Source: Diphasiastrum complanatum (Eukaryota; Streptophyta; Lycopodiopsida; Lycopodiales; Lycopodiaceae). Taken from it: DNA of 64,000 nucleotides. A program made the translations under genes and the position numbers. Of the stretch, positions 33,801-45,905 are shown piece after piece. The notes below the pieces were generated by a model. It was not told the origin of the DNA, made no database searches, and saw only the letters and a program-made list of their open reading frames with translations. The stretch lies in the NCBI GenBank assembly GCA_029204225.1, contig CM055106.1:45145313-45209312 (forward strand), written 5' to 3'. How positions within the stretch are numbered: position 1 is the stretch's first letter; each line of letters starts with the position of its first letter.

Positions 33801-35971
33801 CTTTCCGTATTGTAAAGAAACTCAATCAGAATGCCTATTAGCTAGAGCTTCCGCAAGGAATCAAAGTCCATCCAGTCTTACGTGAAAGGCATGACTTGGT
33901 GTGAAGTATGGTTAAATTTAAGCGGATGACCTAGTTCAATTGGAGGATTTGTCAACCTTTTTAACTTTTCAACCACATGCCATTGTTGATGTACGTCAAT
34001 GTGGGCTTAGAAACTGGCAAGCTTGCAATGAGATTCTACTTGTGAAATGTACATTGAGAAGTTCCTTACCATGTAGTGTGAAGGTGACTAAGTACTCGGT
34101 TCGTTGAAAAGGTAGTTCCGATGATGAGGACACTTGGGAAAAGGAGTATGACCTTAGACAAAGATTCCCAGATTTCCTTAGAAGAAAAGTCTTTTTAAGG
34201 GGGAGGGAATGTTAGGGACCCAACCCCTTGGGTCCCACACCTAAGTTGAAACCGGACGTTGGATTGGGCTTATTGACTTGACCAGTTCATTTGTGGGCTG
34301 CATGCATACCACTTGTCATAATCAAGGATATGTGCTTGCATGGAGACTCCTACCTTGCAAGTATACAAGGGATGGAGATCTCAGTTATCATTCATTCCAT
34401 CAACCTAGGAGAAGGTGCATGTGCATAGCCAAGATGGTGCTAGCTAGGGGTAGGGGAAGGCCAAAGGTGTTGATGGCAATATGGGACATCGTTAGGGCTG
34501 GAAGCTGGATCTTGCTTGTTGTCCTAGTCACGGCTCAGGGCACAGAGGGCGGATCTGTTTTGGATCCTACGGCGGGGTAGATCATGAGTGTTCGATTTAT
34601 GGTGTTGACCGGCACCTTGTGGTTTCTGGTTAGTGTGAACATAATAGCAGTGGCCTTTTGCTTTTTGCAAAGCATAGAATGGTACTTACATTGGGCATCA
34701 CACAAAAGGTCGATGGCAGTAGGGGAGTAATAGATGACAATTGGAGATTATGACATTCTTTATCATATCAGGTATTTTTGGAGCACTTCTGATTTTTGGT
34801 AGTGATCCTATGAGATAATCCACCACGCTATGTCCTGCACTATGTGGGTGACATTTAAAATGGATAGAACGTCTAGAAGTGGTTATGCTTTCTTCTTGGG
34901 AGATGGAGCAATTTCATGGCTATCAACTAGCATATATGCAGTAAAGGCTCACCATATCTAGTAACATATAAAGCTACCAGATAGCGGTCATCTAGATAAG
35001 CCATTATAACTAACCAGCTCATGGAATTTGTATAAATGTAGTAAAGCTCACCATCATCTAATGGTCTCAAAATACCAAGGTCCCCACTGTCCAAAGCATG
35101 ACTACATAGTGAGTCTTCCTTTCGAGTGAAAGTGAGTCAGTCTACCTACAATCTTGGAGTAGAAATCCCCCAGAAGGGGAATCTCTCCTTTGTCGGCAAA
35201 TGCAATGATATCCTCTGAAGTCCTCTTAAAAGGAGGGATTTGGAAACTATCAGCTAAATCAGATGTCTAAAGAGCAAAGGAGCATTCAACAAACATGGGT
35301 CATTGATCAAGTATTAAATGGATATTTTTGTCATTAGCAATCAACTAACAAGGATCATGGAACCTTTTGATACCATCAGGTTACTCCAATGATTCTCTAG
35401 AAAGCTGCTATGCGCTGTTAGGGGATTGAGTATGGCTGGTAGATGTTTGTCTGATGACTAGGTTTATAACACTGAGATTGAGGGGGAAGACACTAGCAGA
35501 TCAACAACTATGTGCACATCTGGAACTATGGTTTAAAGTATTTGTGCCATTTTGTATGCCAATTGTCTCTGAATGCATGCACGTACTGCTATGTTCTGGA
35601 CATGTATGCAAGTTCGTTTACAAGGCACAATCTTGTTTTGTTCCTTTCCAGGAACATCATTAGTGATAGGCTGTATTTTACTGTTCCCATCTTTTCATAT
35701 TTTGATGGATTCACCTCTTTCTGGTTTAGTGAGGTCTAATTTTTGTGACCATCTACAATGTCAGTCGCTTGGCAGCAATATATGTGATAAGGCAGTCACT
35801 CTCTATTTCATGATCTTGTTTTGTAGCCAAAGCTTATATAGATGTGGAACTTTTCACGATATTAGATGACAATTTGCTGGTATTACTGTGATATGCCAAA
35901 TGTCTGAGAATGTTTGCTCTTTTTTGGCAGGTGGGTTCAATCGTCCTCTTCCAGCAGAGACAAATAGATGA
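27804..35971 (+). CDS. SNRNP27: U4/U6.U5 tri-snRNP-associated 27 kDa protein (SNRNP27 homologue), three exons
   Basis: Join of 27804-28373, 28603-28684 and 35931-35971: 693 nt, 230 residues. Start chosen at ATG 27804 ([19 protein letters not shown]). The open frame extends upstream only by non-ATG codons. Residues 1 to about 95 are Arg/Asp/Glu-Arg dipeptide repeats ([10 protein letters not shown] type), then an RS-like patch [14 protein letters not shown]. Residues about 175-230 are the conserved SNRNP27 domain: [52 protein letters not shown]. The family is a spliceosomal tri-snRNP component in the nucleus; in C. elegans the equivalent Met of QYMNR affects 5' splice-site choice. All introns are GT-AG: intron 1 229 nt (phase 0), intron 2 7246 nt (phase 1, splitting Gly). 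Intron 2 is filled with transposons. I see no break in the coding sequence. Confidence 0.93.
28603..28684 (+). CDS. SNRNP27: SNRNP27 exon 2
   Basis: 82 nt, after acceptor TTTGTACAG and before donor G|GTGATT. Encodes [18 protein letters not shown] and QPRQYMNRR plus the first base of a Gly codon. If intron 2 were retained the frame would run on to a stop at 28818, replacing GFNRP with an unrelated 43-residue tail. Confidence 0.93.
28685..29649. other. Intron 2 of SNRNP27, proximal part
   Basis: Non-coding, no repeat recognised except a poly-G run near 29361-29373. Confidence 0.6.
29650..30078 (+). mobile_element. Solo LTR (429 bp) with TSD TAAAC in intron 2
   Basis: TGTTAGGAATTAA ... AATTTTGACA with TG/CA ends, bounded by TAAAC at 29645-29649 and 30079-30083. 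A TATA-like AGTATATATG lies near 29920. No internal region, so most likely the product of LTR-LTR recombination. Orientation assigned from the TATA-like box. Confidence 0.8.
30084..31570. other. Intron 2 segment without recognised feature
   Basis: AT-rich. Frames of 78-156 codons occur on both strands at 30656-31126 but show no motif and overlap each other, so I do not call them genes. A GAAACG/CGTTTCTG-rich end at 31505-31560 (...CAACTATG) resembles one end of the DNA transposon at 62414-63297. Confidence 0.45.
31716..34209 (+). pseudogene. Degraded gypsy pol (RNase H, integrase) in intron 2
   Basis: [20 protein letters not shown] (to about 32020) is the RNase H start. After an inserted DNA transposon, [14 protein letters not shown] and a YHQAL block follow (32590). 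Integrase gives [78 protein letters not shown] and DHPESDGQ in shifting frames. These resemble element G closely, so both are of one chromovirus-like group. Polypurine tract AAGGGGGAGGGAA ends at 34209. Confidence 0.8.
32018..32590. mobile_element. DNA transposon of the 'AGTTGCA' family inserted in gypsy RNase H
   Basis: The left end GGTAATTGCAGTCTGCG is followed by CGTTCCGGAACGCG repeats. The right end has CGGATCGCGATCTGCTGCAACTAAG. Inside, GATAGTTGCCAATATGGGTATCA and TTGGCCATTACTCC match (inverted) the interior of the element at 62414-63297. A TSD is not clear, and about 20 RNase H codons are missing at the site. Confidence 0.5.
34210..34640 (+). repeat. Probable 3' LTR start of the intron 2 gypsy element
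   Basis: TGTTAGGGACCCAACCCC follows the polypurine tract directly. The 3' end of the LTR is not resolved and no 5' LTR is present, so the element is truncated. Confidence 0.5.
34855..34950 (+). pseudogene. Copia RNase H scrap in intron 2
   Basis: A frame reads [18 protein letters not shown], the copia RNase H 'STSGYxFxLGxGAISWxS' motif, followed by decayed sequence. Confidence 0.55.
34951..35930. other. Intron 2 of SNRNP27, distal part
   Basis: No recognisable coding or repeat up to the acceptor of exon 3. Confidence 0.55.
35931..35971 (+). CDS. SNRNP27: SNRNP27 exon 3 (last 13 codons)
   Basis: Follows acceptor TTTTTTGGCAG. Completes the split Gly and encodes [12 protein letters not shown] then TGA. 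GGFNRP is the invariant end of the family domain, which fixes the exon. Confidence 0.93.
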
Positions 35972-37062
35972 TTTGAGGAGCTTTGCCAGATTTTAATGTG
36001 GTGTTAATTTCTATGGAGTTCTCTATGGTTATAATGTTGCCCCAATTTTACTTAATTGACGAACAAAGTTTAGCATTATGAAGCTTCTCTTTTACAGCAA
36101 ATTTGTTGTAAAGCTTTAAGTTTGTCTCAATCAAGTAAAGTATGATTCTTATTACATGCATTTGTGAGTGTCATTGCATGCTTTTGCAAAAGCACTTGAT
36201 TGATGAATTGTTTTTCTACTTGCAATTTTTTATTTAGGTAAAATCTTGCTAAGTGCTTCCAAGTTACCCCCTCGAGGTGCAAACATGAATTTAATCAACT
36301 TCCTCAAGGATATGGCTGCTCGCTACTTTTTCACTTTGAACAGAACAAAATCCCTCATTTTTAACACCTACAGTATATGGCAGTCCGTCAGAATTCATGA
36401 AATCAAACTGCCCGTTAGTATTAGCATTTCAGACTGGCTGTAGTGGAGCAATATTGAGACTGTAGGTGTTCAGCCATATTATTGGTAGCCCATTTTGAAC
36501 CATGTTTGATGCACTATAACTTCCTGCTGCCAGAGGTGTATAGTCTTTGATTCAATACAATTCTAATGATGTTGCTTGTTTGCAACATTGCCTTTTTGGG
36601 ATGCACGAGTAGTCGTTGCATACGACTTAGGTGGATAATTATGGAGACTATGAATATAGAAGGGTTGATACTTACTTGTTGTGCAATGTGTTGGAGACAG
36701 AGGATCTTTGCAGAAATTGCCTTGCTACCCTTGTTCGAATCAATTATTTCTCGTCATCATGAACTTGCATAGTTGATTTTGCCTTTGTAAGCAAAACTAT
36801 TGCACTTCACAATCGAGAACATCTTCTTTCCATCAACAGTGGTCTCTATAACTAGTGAGCAATTGTTACAGACCATTATTTGGTTACTTTATACTTGCAA
36901 TTCACGAGCTATCTTGGATATGTGCAACTTATTAAATGTCAAGTAGACCTCTAAAGTATATCATACAGATGCTCTAAACTCTCGAGCAATCCAAAGAGGA
37001 AGTCTTATGCATTTGGATATAAACATACAATTTAGCATAGGTAGGTATTAGAGATGATGTCT

Positions 37063-37065
<3 letters not shown>
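35972..37065 (+). other. 3' UTR of SNRNP27 and downstream DNA
   Basis: Begins with the 3' UTR. No strict AATAAA signal is obvious. Short overlapping ORFs at 36246-36772 have no motif. Confidence 0.5.

Positions 37066-37124
<59 letters not shown>
37066..37124. repeat. (CT)n microsatellite
   Basis: About 29 CT units. Confidence 0.95.
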
Positions 37125-37129
<5 letters not shown>

Positions 37130-39766
37130 GCCAATAACTTGGCGTTAGAGCACTTTCCAAGGAGGTGACAAGTTGTGATAGTAACACTATCATTTCTAAA
37201 CATCATATTCTTGCTTTAGGAACCACATCTGATTTGCTTTCAGATTAGAGGGTAAAATATTCGAAGTACAGATTTGTCGTCTTGTAGGGCATCCCTCAAG
37301 GAAGTAAAAAAAGTCCAGCTTTTTAACTTCCAATTTCAGTTTGTTGTTACACGTTTTGATAAATATTTGGGATGTGATGTCATCTTCACGTTTTGTAAAG
37401 AAGAACATCCTTTCATGATTATCAGTTGGTAGAAGTTCAAAATATGAAGCTATACTTTTGGCTCTTCATCTTTGACCATTAGAGCATGAGTTCTTACAGT
37501 ATCTAGAATTTAAACACATTTGGATGATTGGTAAGGAAGTTCAGCTATTGAAAACACTCTTCTTTGGCCATTTATCTTTGATTGTTGGATTTGAAGGCAC
37601 AAGTTTTTTTTGGGATTTGATTTTATTTTCGGACCCCTTGCAATATGATGCATATGTGCATTCATGACATTTAAGCAAAATGATACTTGTTATTGGTGAC
37701 ACATGCATGTCCAGCCAACTTTGCTAGTTAATATGTGAATCAACCAAAGACGAAATTGCCTTGTATTGTGAAGTCCTTTTCATTAGTGATTAAAGGGATA
37801 TTTGTGAGACATTTATATATCTCGAGTCCAAGCAACATGTCATACCAACTAGAGTTAAAAAGTTTAGAGAGCAAATTCTTTCCTAAATAACATATTGGCT
37901 AGATTGTCGTATTTTAGCTATGATTTTACCGATTGAAATAGACTATTGTAAGAAAAACACAAATATGTAGACACAAATTTTCTTATCCTTAAGTTGCGTG
38001 CCTATTAAAGATACTAGAATCAACCTAGCATATATTTTCAAACTAGATGTCCTTGCAATAATTGGCCAAGTAGGATTTGATTCATTCATGGCTATTGTGC
38101 AACTTGGGTATGGCTTTATGAAGTACCTCCAAATTATGTATGGCTATGTCACGAGCATCTTGCTAAGGTGTGCGGAAGCTATCACCAAAGACGATATAAT
38201 CAACTCAAGGATCTAGGTGGAAAATTTGTAAGCCTATCAAGATGAGCATGTCTATTTATTGTAAGCAATGTACATTAGCATATGTGAAATTCTCATCAAA
38301 TATTCACCATCATTCTTGCTAGTGTAATTACTTCAAATTACTAGTAGCAACGTTTTACCAGGGTTAGGTAAAATATGAAAACTTCCAAAATTTGGTCCTT
38401 TCACTACTTACGTTTGAGGCATTACTATTTACTAGATTGAAATGCAACTCGTTCAACCTTACTTTTTCTCTAAAATGAAATGACCTTGAGGGTCAATTGT
38501 TTCATGTATAGTTGTTAACTATTTAGGTATACATAAAGGTTGTCCTATTCATAGTAGCTATTATATTTTGTGTTGGCCTCAAAAATCTCAATGTGCAAGC
38601 CCTACAATTTTGTTTCTTGTGAGGCAATAAAAGTGGATCATTTATGATAGTCCATTTTTCCAATCAACTCTTGACTCCATTGGCATTCCAAGATATAAAA
38701 TGCATTCATTAGAGAGCATAAGGAATTACAATACTTGTCTCCATTTCTAGTCTCTCATCACCTTATGAAGTCAAAGTCTTTCATATGAACATCCTTTATT
38801 GGTGTTGGTGCCTAACAAGAACTATCACTCAAGAGATTCTCCTTGTTCTACAAAATGTACGTTTTGACTTGAGATAAAGGTCAAGGTTGTGACTTGAGTA
38901 ACAACTCTACTTTGCACTTTGTGTCTTAGAGTAGCACATATTGAGTTGTGATGCGTTTCTTTAATTGTATGGCTTCATATGCTATCCTTTGTTGCATGTT
39001 AGCGTATGTATTCTTAATGAATTCTTATTATTATATCTTTGTCATTCAATCAAGAAGAAAATATTTGTTTGGAATGTTGGCACTTCTAATTTCATGTCCT
39101 TGCTCCATTTCCTTATAGCTCCTAATCTCTTAATTATAAATTCTGTGCATAATACTCCTTGGAGGGCTTGGATGCGAAAAAGATGTGGTATTTTAGTTCG
39201 AGACATTGAAACAAATGTTTGGTAGTCCTTTGAGAATTACTATATAGATGTTCCTATTCTCTTTGGCCACTTAAATTTCTTGAAGAGAAAAATTATTGAG
39301 TCTTTAGAGAATGCATGTACGAGGATTGGTGGGTGATGTTTGGATGATTTTGAAGGTGAAGGAAGATACTTATTTGAACAACTCAAGATAGTTTGAAGAT
39401 AAAACCAAAAACAAATTGGAAAGAAATGCAATGCTTTTCATACAAGATTTTACTTCATTTGATCTTGGATGCATTTTGGTGTAGTGGAGATTGATTTTTT
39501 TGCCCTTTGTTTCACCACATTTTAAATTTCTTTTTTGATCTAAAATGGTAGGTTTGTGTGCCCCATTGTTTCCATCTTTAGAATCAACCACTTCATGGTA
39601 AATGTGAACTCCTAGGGAAGGTATCTTACCAGATTTAGGACCACAAGATGTAAACTTGACTTGCATGCAAAACTATTCTCAAAATTTATTATAACTTTAC
39701 CAACATCAAATCCATTCCATAAATATTTGTCATCAAACACGGGAGAAGGTAATAAAAATCTACTAA
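37125..39766. other. AT-rich region without recognised gene
   Basis: Searched on both strands. A 72-codon ORF at 37998 (MPIKDTRINLAYIFKLDVLA) and others have no familiar motif. Confidence 0.5.
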
Positions 39767-39866
39767 ATCAAATCATTCACATCAAGCTTCCACATGAGAT
39801 GAAATGAGGGGTCAATATCAAATCATTCACATCAAGCATCGACATGAGATGTGATGAGGGGTCAAG
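39767..39866. repeat. 50-bp tandem duplication
   Basis: ATCAAATCATTCACATCAAG units begin at 39767 and 39817. The copies differ at a few bases. Confidence 0.85.
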
Positions 39867-39875
39867 ATGGGAACA

Positions 39876-39900
39876 CCCCCCCCCCCCCCCCCCCCCCCCC
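39876..39900. repeat. Poly-C tract (25 nt)
   Basis: Uninterrupted C run next to the tandem duplication, followed by CCTTCCCTTTCCCCC and an A-run. Confidence 0.9.
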
Positions 39901-40509
39901 ACCCCTTCCCTTTCCCCCTCTTTAAAAAAAAAAAAGGAAAGAAAGAAGGGATAAAACTTTATTATGCAAGACAAATTGCTTCTTGGTGTATATTGCTTCT
40001 TGGTATGCAAGACAAATTGGCCAAATTCCAATTACATATGCATCAATGGAGTATTTTCAAATACTTACTGAAGTTTAGTAATCCTTGAAGAGTGAACAAA
40101 ATTTGATTGGAATCAAATGACAAAAGTTCCTTGGGGTGAAATTGCTAATCACAAAACTACACTATCAGAACAATGAAATATTGATACAGTCATTGGTTTT
40201 GCTCACATGCAAAGGTAAAGGAATAAAAAAGAGTGACATGCGAAAGGATTGGAATGGACATCAAGTTCATGAAATGGTTTTTGGCATGATTATTGAAGAC
40301 ATGCAAGGTTTTGGGGTATGCATGCAACTAGTAATGTGATTTTTGGATCCAAAATGGAAGTTCTTGGTCGTGTGAGCTTCGAAATGGATCTAGTATGATG
40401 GTAGGCCAATTGCATGTGTGAAGAGGCTAATTTGAAGAGCTTTAATTGCTAGAAACTCAACGGTAGGAGGTTGATTTTGAGAGGGAGAGAGACGATGTTG
40501 ATGGTAAGG

Positions 40510-41646
<1,137 letters not shown>

Positions 41647-42207
41647 GACTCGAATTTTGGAACAACTCAAATTTTTGAGACTCAAATTTTTGGGACAACT
41701 CAAATTTTCTGAAAGACTCAAAATTTTCCAAAGACTCAAATTTTTCCAATGACTCGAATTCTTTGAACGACTCGATTTTTTGGAAAGCTCGAATTTTTGA
41801 AAAATTTGAGCTTTCTAAAAAATCGAGCTTTCCAAAAAATCGAGTTTTGAAAAATTCGAGCTTTCCAAAAAATTCGAGCTTTCCGAAAATTCGAATTTTC
41901 AAAAATTCAAAAAATTCGAGCTTTCCAAAAAATCAAGTCGTTCAAAGAATTCGAGTCATTGAAAAAATTCGAGTCTTTGAAAAATTTTGAGTCTTTCAAA
42001 AAATTTGAGTCGTCCCAAAAATTCGAGTCGTTTCAAAATTCGAGTCTTTTTGGAAAAATTCGAGTCTTTATGAAAAAATTCGAGACATTAGAAAAATTCG
42101 AGTCATAAAAAAAAAATCGAGTCTTTCTAAAAATTCGAGTCATTCTAAAAATTCGAGTCGTTCTAAAAATTCGAGTCTTCCCAAAAATTCGAGTTTTCCA
42201 AAAAATT
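41647..42207. repeat. Inverted minisatellite (AAAAATTCGAGTC-type, 18-21 bp units)
   Basis: To the right of about 41810, units read AAAAATTCGAGTCNTTC (for example three 18-bp copies at 42125-42180). To the left the complementary form GACTCGAATTTTT is used. The block is therefore a long imperfect palindrome centred near 41800, with a left arm of about 150 bp and a right arm of about 400 bp. The ORFs on both strands (repeats like KTRIFGKTRIF) are products of the repeat. Confidence 0.9.
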
Positions 42208-42923
42208 TCATAAGCAATGCACATTCTAATTACTTGCTTGCACTCTCAACTATTTGCAACAGTCCATCGAGAGCTTGAGATTGTTCTATGATGTCTTATT
42301 AGCTATTAATATATACAATCACTATCCTACAAATTCACATAGAGTATTCACATTCATTGGCATGGAAGAAATGGAATGTGTGTGTACATGTGTGTATGGA
42401 TTTGTTGAAGGTGGTTCGTACTACAAAAGTTACTCACTCACTGCAGCTCGTCTCTCACTACAGCTCTAGATTACTCCTCAACTCTTCAGGACGTTGGGAC
42501 AGGTAGCTATCCCATAGATTCCATAGCTGCAAACTTAGATTGTGTGAATATGATGGTGATTGATTATCATGCAAGTTGGGAGCACAATTGTAGCACACAC
42601 AACTCTAAACCGTGTTCTTAAATGTTTCCTAAACCATGTTCCCAAACCGTGTTCAAGATGTTGGGATAGACAACTATCCCATAGATTCCATTTGTCTAGA
42701 ATTGCCCACAAGATTCATCCATTCGGCCTCATTTTATATATGAGAGAGAGAGAGAGAGAGAGGCGTGTCTGTGTGTGTATTCAATGTGTGGGTTTGAAAA
42801 ACATTCATCACAAAAACCTAAACTATTATAAAAAATATCTTCATGAAGTTTCAAACATGAAATGAGATCAAATATAGAAGTGGTGAAGGTATTTACATTA
42901 TTGCTATCATTGTCAGCTTTTAG
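42208..42923. other. Intergenic DNA or 3' flank of the minus-strand candidate gene
   Basis: Contains 'ACGTTGGGACAG.TAGCTATCCCATAGATTCCAT' twice (about 42491 and 42658), a GA run at 42742-42763, and no coding motif. Confidence 0.5.
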
Positions 42924-43031
42924 TCACTTTGTTTCTCTTCTAACTACTTCGGTCCTGGTTTCTAATTCAATTTGAAGTGCTAAATGCTGCTGCAAAAACT
43001 CATCCCTTTCTCTTTGTATGAGTTCCTTGAG
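42924..43031 (-). CDS. Candidate terminal exon, coiled-coil-like (minus-strand gene, unassigned)
   Basis: Follows acceptor TTCTGTTCTCAG and reads LKELIQRERDEFLQQHLA and LQIELETRTEVVRRETK then TGA. A GT donor one base before the stop (AAA|GTGACT) is an alternative reading. Composition and heptad spacing suggest a coiled coil. It may belong with the ATG exon at 43792-43880, but the phases do not fit without a further exon, so the model is incomplete. Confidence 0.4.
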   Translation of the reverse strand, partial: LKELIQRERDEFLQQHLALQIELETRTEVVRRETK

Positions 43032-43310
43032 CTGAGAACAGAATCATTTAGACTCAGCACCACATGGTTGTGCACTTAAGTCTGTTGAGCTATATAAGTA
43101 GATAATACGATGTCAAAAAACTAATTGATTGCAGATTTTTTTAACTTGGATACAAACATTGGTGTAAAGCAGACAAAACATCACATTTAATATTGAAACG
43201 CTCTATGACAACATTCTCTTGTCAAAAATCCAGCCTTCTCATTGTCTGCAGATAGAAATTCAAATATGCTCTCAGCATCCATGTAAGCGAAGTAGCTAAG
43301 AAAAATCAAA

Positions 43311-43600
43311 TCTACCAAACAATAATCAGTCAAATCCTTAGCATTCATAAATAGAATAAAAAGAATCACAAATAAAACAAACTATCAAGCCATAATTGGC
43401 CACATCATTAGCATTTGTCAATAATATAAAAAGAGTCGCATGTAACACAGACTATCGAGCTATAATCTCCCAAATCCTAAGCATTCGTTGATAATATCAA
43501 TCCAATGCAACACAGACCATGGAACCTTAATATGAAAACATCCTTGGTACTTGTGAACAATATTAAAATAATCACATGTAATGATGTAAACAGAGTATGG
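43311..43600. repeat. Degenerate tandem repeat of about 70 bp, four or more copies
   Basis: Units with 'CTATCAAGCCATAAT..CCACATCATTAGCATT.GT.AATAATAT' and 'CATGTAACACAGA' recur at about 43311, 43382, 43452 and 43517. They lie in the presumed intron of the minus-strand candidate gene. Confidence 0.65.
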
Positions 43601-43791
43601 AGCCATAATTATTCACTTCCTCGGAAATACTGATACTATTACAACAATCCTTACAGTTTCTGAATGCGCTACCCCATCCTAGAAGTTAGATCAAGTTTTA
43701 GATGAGACAGTTTACATCAATGCATATTATTCAGATCTGAAGATAATGAAAGAAATTAAACTGGATCTTCAAATAATATCATTAAACGGAC

Positions 43792-43880
43792 CTGATTTGA
43801 TCGAGACTTGCTAGCTCGAGGCGTAGTCTTGTGATGATATCGGTTTGAGTTGCTGGTGGAGCACCGACTACTGCAGCCAT
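43792..43880 (-). CDS. Candidate first exon of an unassigned minus-strand gene
   Basis: ATG in strong plant context (GAAGCCATGGCTGCA) encodes MAAVVGAPPATQTDIITR and LRLELASLDQI, then the donor CAG|GTCCGT. The upstream sequence (43881-44100 on the plus strand) is CT-rich, i.e. GA-rich on the coding strand, like a plant 5' UTR. I do not recognise the family. Without a full exon chain this could also be a gene fragment. Confidence 0.45.
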
Positions 43881-44672
43881 GGCTTCAACACACCTATGTG
43901 CTTCTTACAAAGTTCTCTCGATTACATCTCTCTCTGCTCTCCCTTTTCCTCTGCACTCACTCTCTCTCTTTCTCGTCCACCAACGACCTATCTGATGAAT
44001 GCCACTCTTTTCTTTAGTGCTTGCAAAAGGGTGGACCACAGAATGGTTTCCCGTTCAAAATGCTAGCTTCGAAAAGGGTGTCCTCTGTTCTTATCTCTCT
44101 CTCTAGAGTCTGCTCTGTCATATCTCATTAAACGATCCCCTCCAGAGCATGTCAGCACTGCAACATGGCACTGGATAACGCACCAGGCTTCATGCGGGAT
44201 CTAAGCTGCCAAATCTTTCGTTCTTTTGCAAAAAGCTAATGGAAGGCTATTTCGCTTCGAACTGTGCTCACAAAACCGATCGTTTCTTTGATCCGAAATC
44301 CTTGAGGCTGCATTATGCCGCTCTTTCTTCTGAAATATTCCAGATCTACTTCATTGCAGCCGCATTTGCGCTATCTATATTGCAGTGCAGAGCAATTGGG
44401 AAGCCCTACAATATATATTGTTGTTGTTTTGCGCTTGCTTTGCTATCCATACCACGATCCAAGGATTTCTGAGAGGGTTGTTCGTTTGAGCTTGAATTGT
44501 GCTTCAGCAGTCTAATCTTGCTGAAGAACGCTCCCTGTTCATTCCTTTCTGAAGTAGTAATCGATGGCTGATTGCATGCCCTTATCGGTAGCGATCATCC
44601 TTCGCACAACATCATCACGATCATCACACACCTGCCCGATCGAGCGAGAGAGAGAGAGTGAGACCGGGGTGC
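43881..44672. other. Presumed 5' flank of the minus-strand candidate gene
   Basis: CT-rich on the plus strand (GA-rich in the gene sense). Small overlapping ORFs without motif. Confidence 0.4.
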
Positions 44673-44694
44673 GGGGGGGGGGGGGGGGGGGGGG
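44673..44694. repeat. Poly-G tract (22 nt)
   Basis: Uninterrupted G run after a GA-rich stretch. Confidence 0.9.
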
Positions 44695-44957
44695 CAATTT
44701 TGAAATCTACCTGTGTCAAAGAAAAAACAAAAACTTGTGTGTGTTGTTTATTTTACCATTTTTTAAATAACCTATTTTAGAGTAAAAGCTTTGTAAAATG
44801 ACTGACATGTTTCGCGGGCAGAGCGTGACATTTTTAGCGACACAAGTTTAATTTTTTGACGGCAACCCTTACACTCTCTTTCTAAAATATCTTTATATAT
44901 ATATAGATACAGGCATGTTGCAGAGCCACACTGACACATTCTTTTGAATATGCTGAT

Positions 44958-45045
44958 CATTTTGCCACGCATTGCATTGCAACGTGTGGCAAAATGTAAA
45001 AAAAAGTAACCTTGGAGATTTGCCAAGTCGTGGCAAATCTCCAAG
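44958..45045. repeat. Two neighbouring perfect hairpins
   Basis: CATTTTGCCAC (44958-44968) pairs with GTGGCAAAATG (44986-44996). CTTGGAGATTTGCCA (45011-45025) pairs with TGGCAAATCTCCAAG (45031-45045) across a 5-nt loop. The word GGCAAATCTCCAAG recurs at about 61138. Confidence 0.85.
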
Positions 45046-45349
45046 ATTAATTTTTAGATTTTTTATATTTGGCGTGGCTATACCATGGGAAATTTTTGGA
45101 GACAAAAAAAAATGTGCGAAATGAAAATTGCATTTCTCAATACTTTTGGAATGTCAATTGGCATGATTTCATTTGATAATATCAAAAAAGAGAGAGAAAG
45201 ACTGAAATAGAGGTTGATAGAAATTAAGGATATTAGAAAAGTGAATAAAGTAGATTGTTAGAGATAAGTAAGGTAAGAGCTAACATTAAGATAAAAGACA
45301 TTGATCTTAGTCTTGTATACATTGTAGATCAACATTCATTCATATAATT

Positions 45350-45905
45350 GATAGCTATTGATTGTATTTATGATCTTTTGTCTTTGATTGGTTTATTTGT
45401 AAAATAGAAAGAATGTTCTTGGAGAGAAAAAGATTGTTATGGCAATTTGAGGTATGTGATCAATCCTAAATGATGATTTTGTGAGATTAAGTTTAATGAA
45501 TAAAAGAGCTATCCATTTACATTTCATTTTATTAAATGGTTTGTTAGAGTATGCGGTAATTGATTCAATCTTGCTTTTGTACAATGTATTTTGATCTTAA
45601 AACTAGATTATATAAACCTAGACATCAAAGAAAAACGATAGTTATTGATTGTATTTAATGATTTGCCTTTGATTGATTGATTTGTAGAATGAAAAGGATG
45701 ATTTTTGGAAAGAAAAAGATGACAAAAATCAAATGAGGTATGTGGTCAATCTTAAAATGATGATTTTGTGAAATTAGATTTAATGTATTCAAAAGTTATG
45801 CATTTACATTTCATTTTAATAAATGGTTCGTTAAAGTTCAATGTTGCTTTTATATTTTGATCTTGAAACTAGATTGCACAAACTTTGACATCAAAGGAAA
45901 AAGAT
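45350..45905. repeat. Diverged tandem duplication, period about 287 bp
   Basis: GATAGCTATTGATTGTATTTA (45350) and GATAGTTATTGATTGTATTTA (45637) open two copies that share blocks such as GATGATTTTGTGA and CATTTACATTTCATTTTA. Confidence 0.8.
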
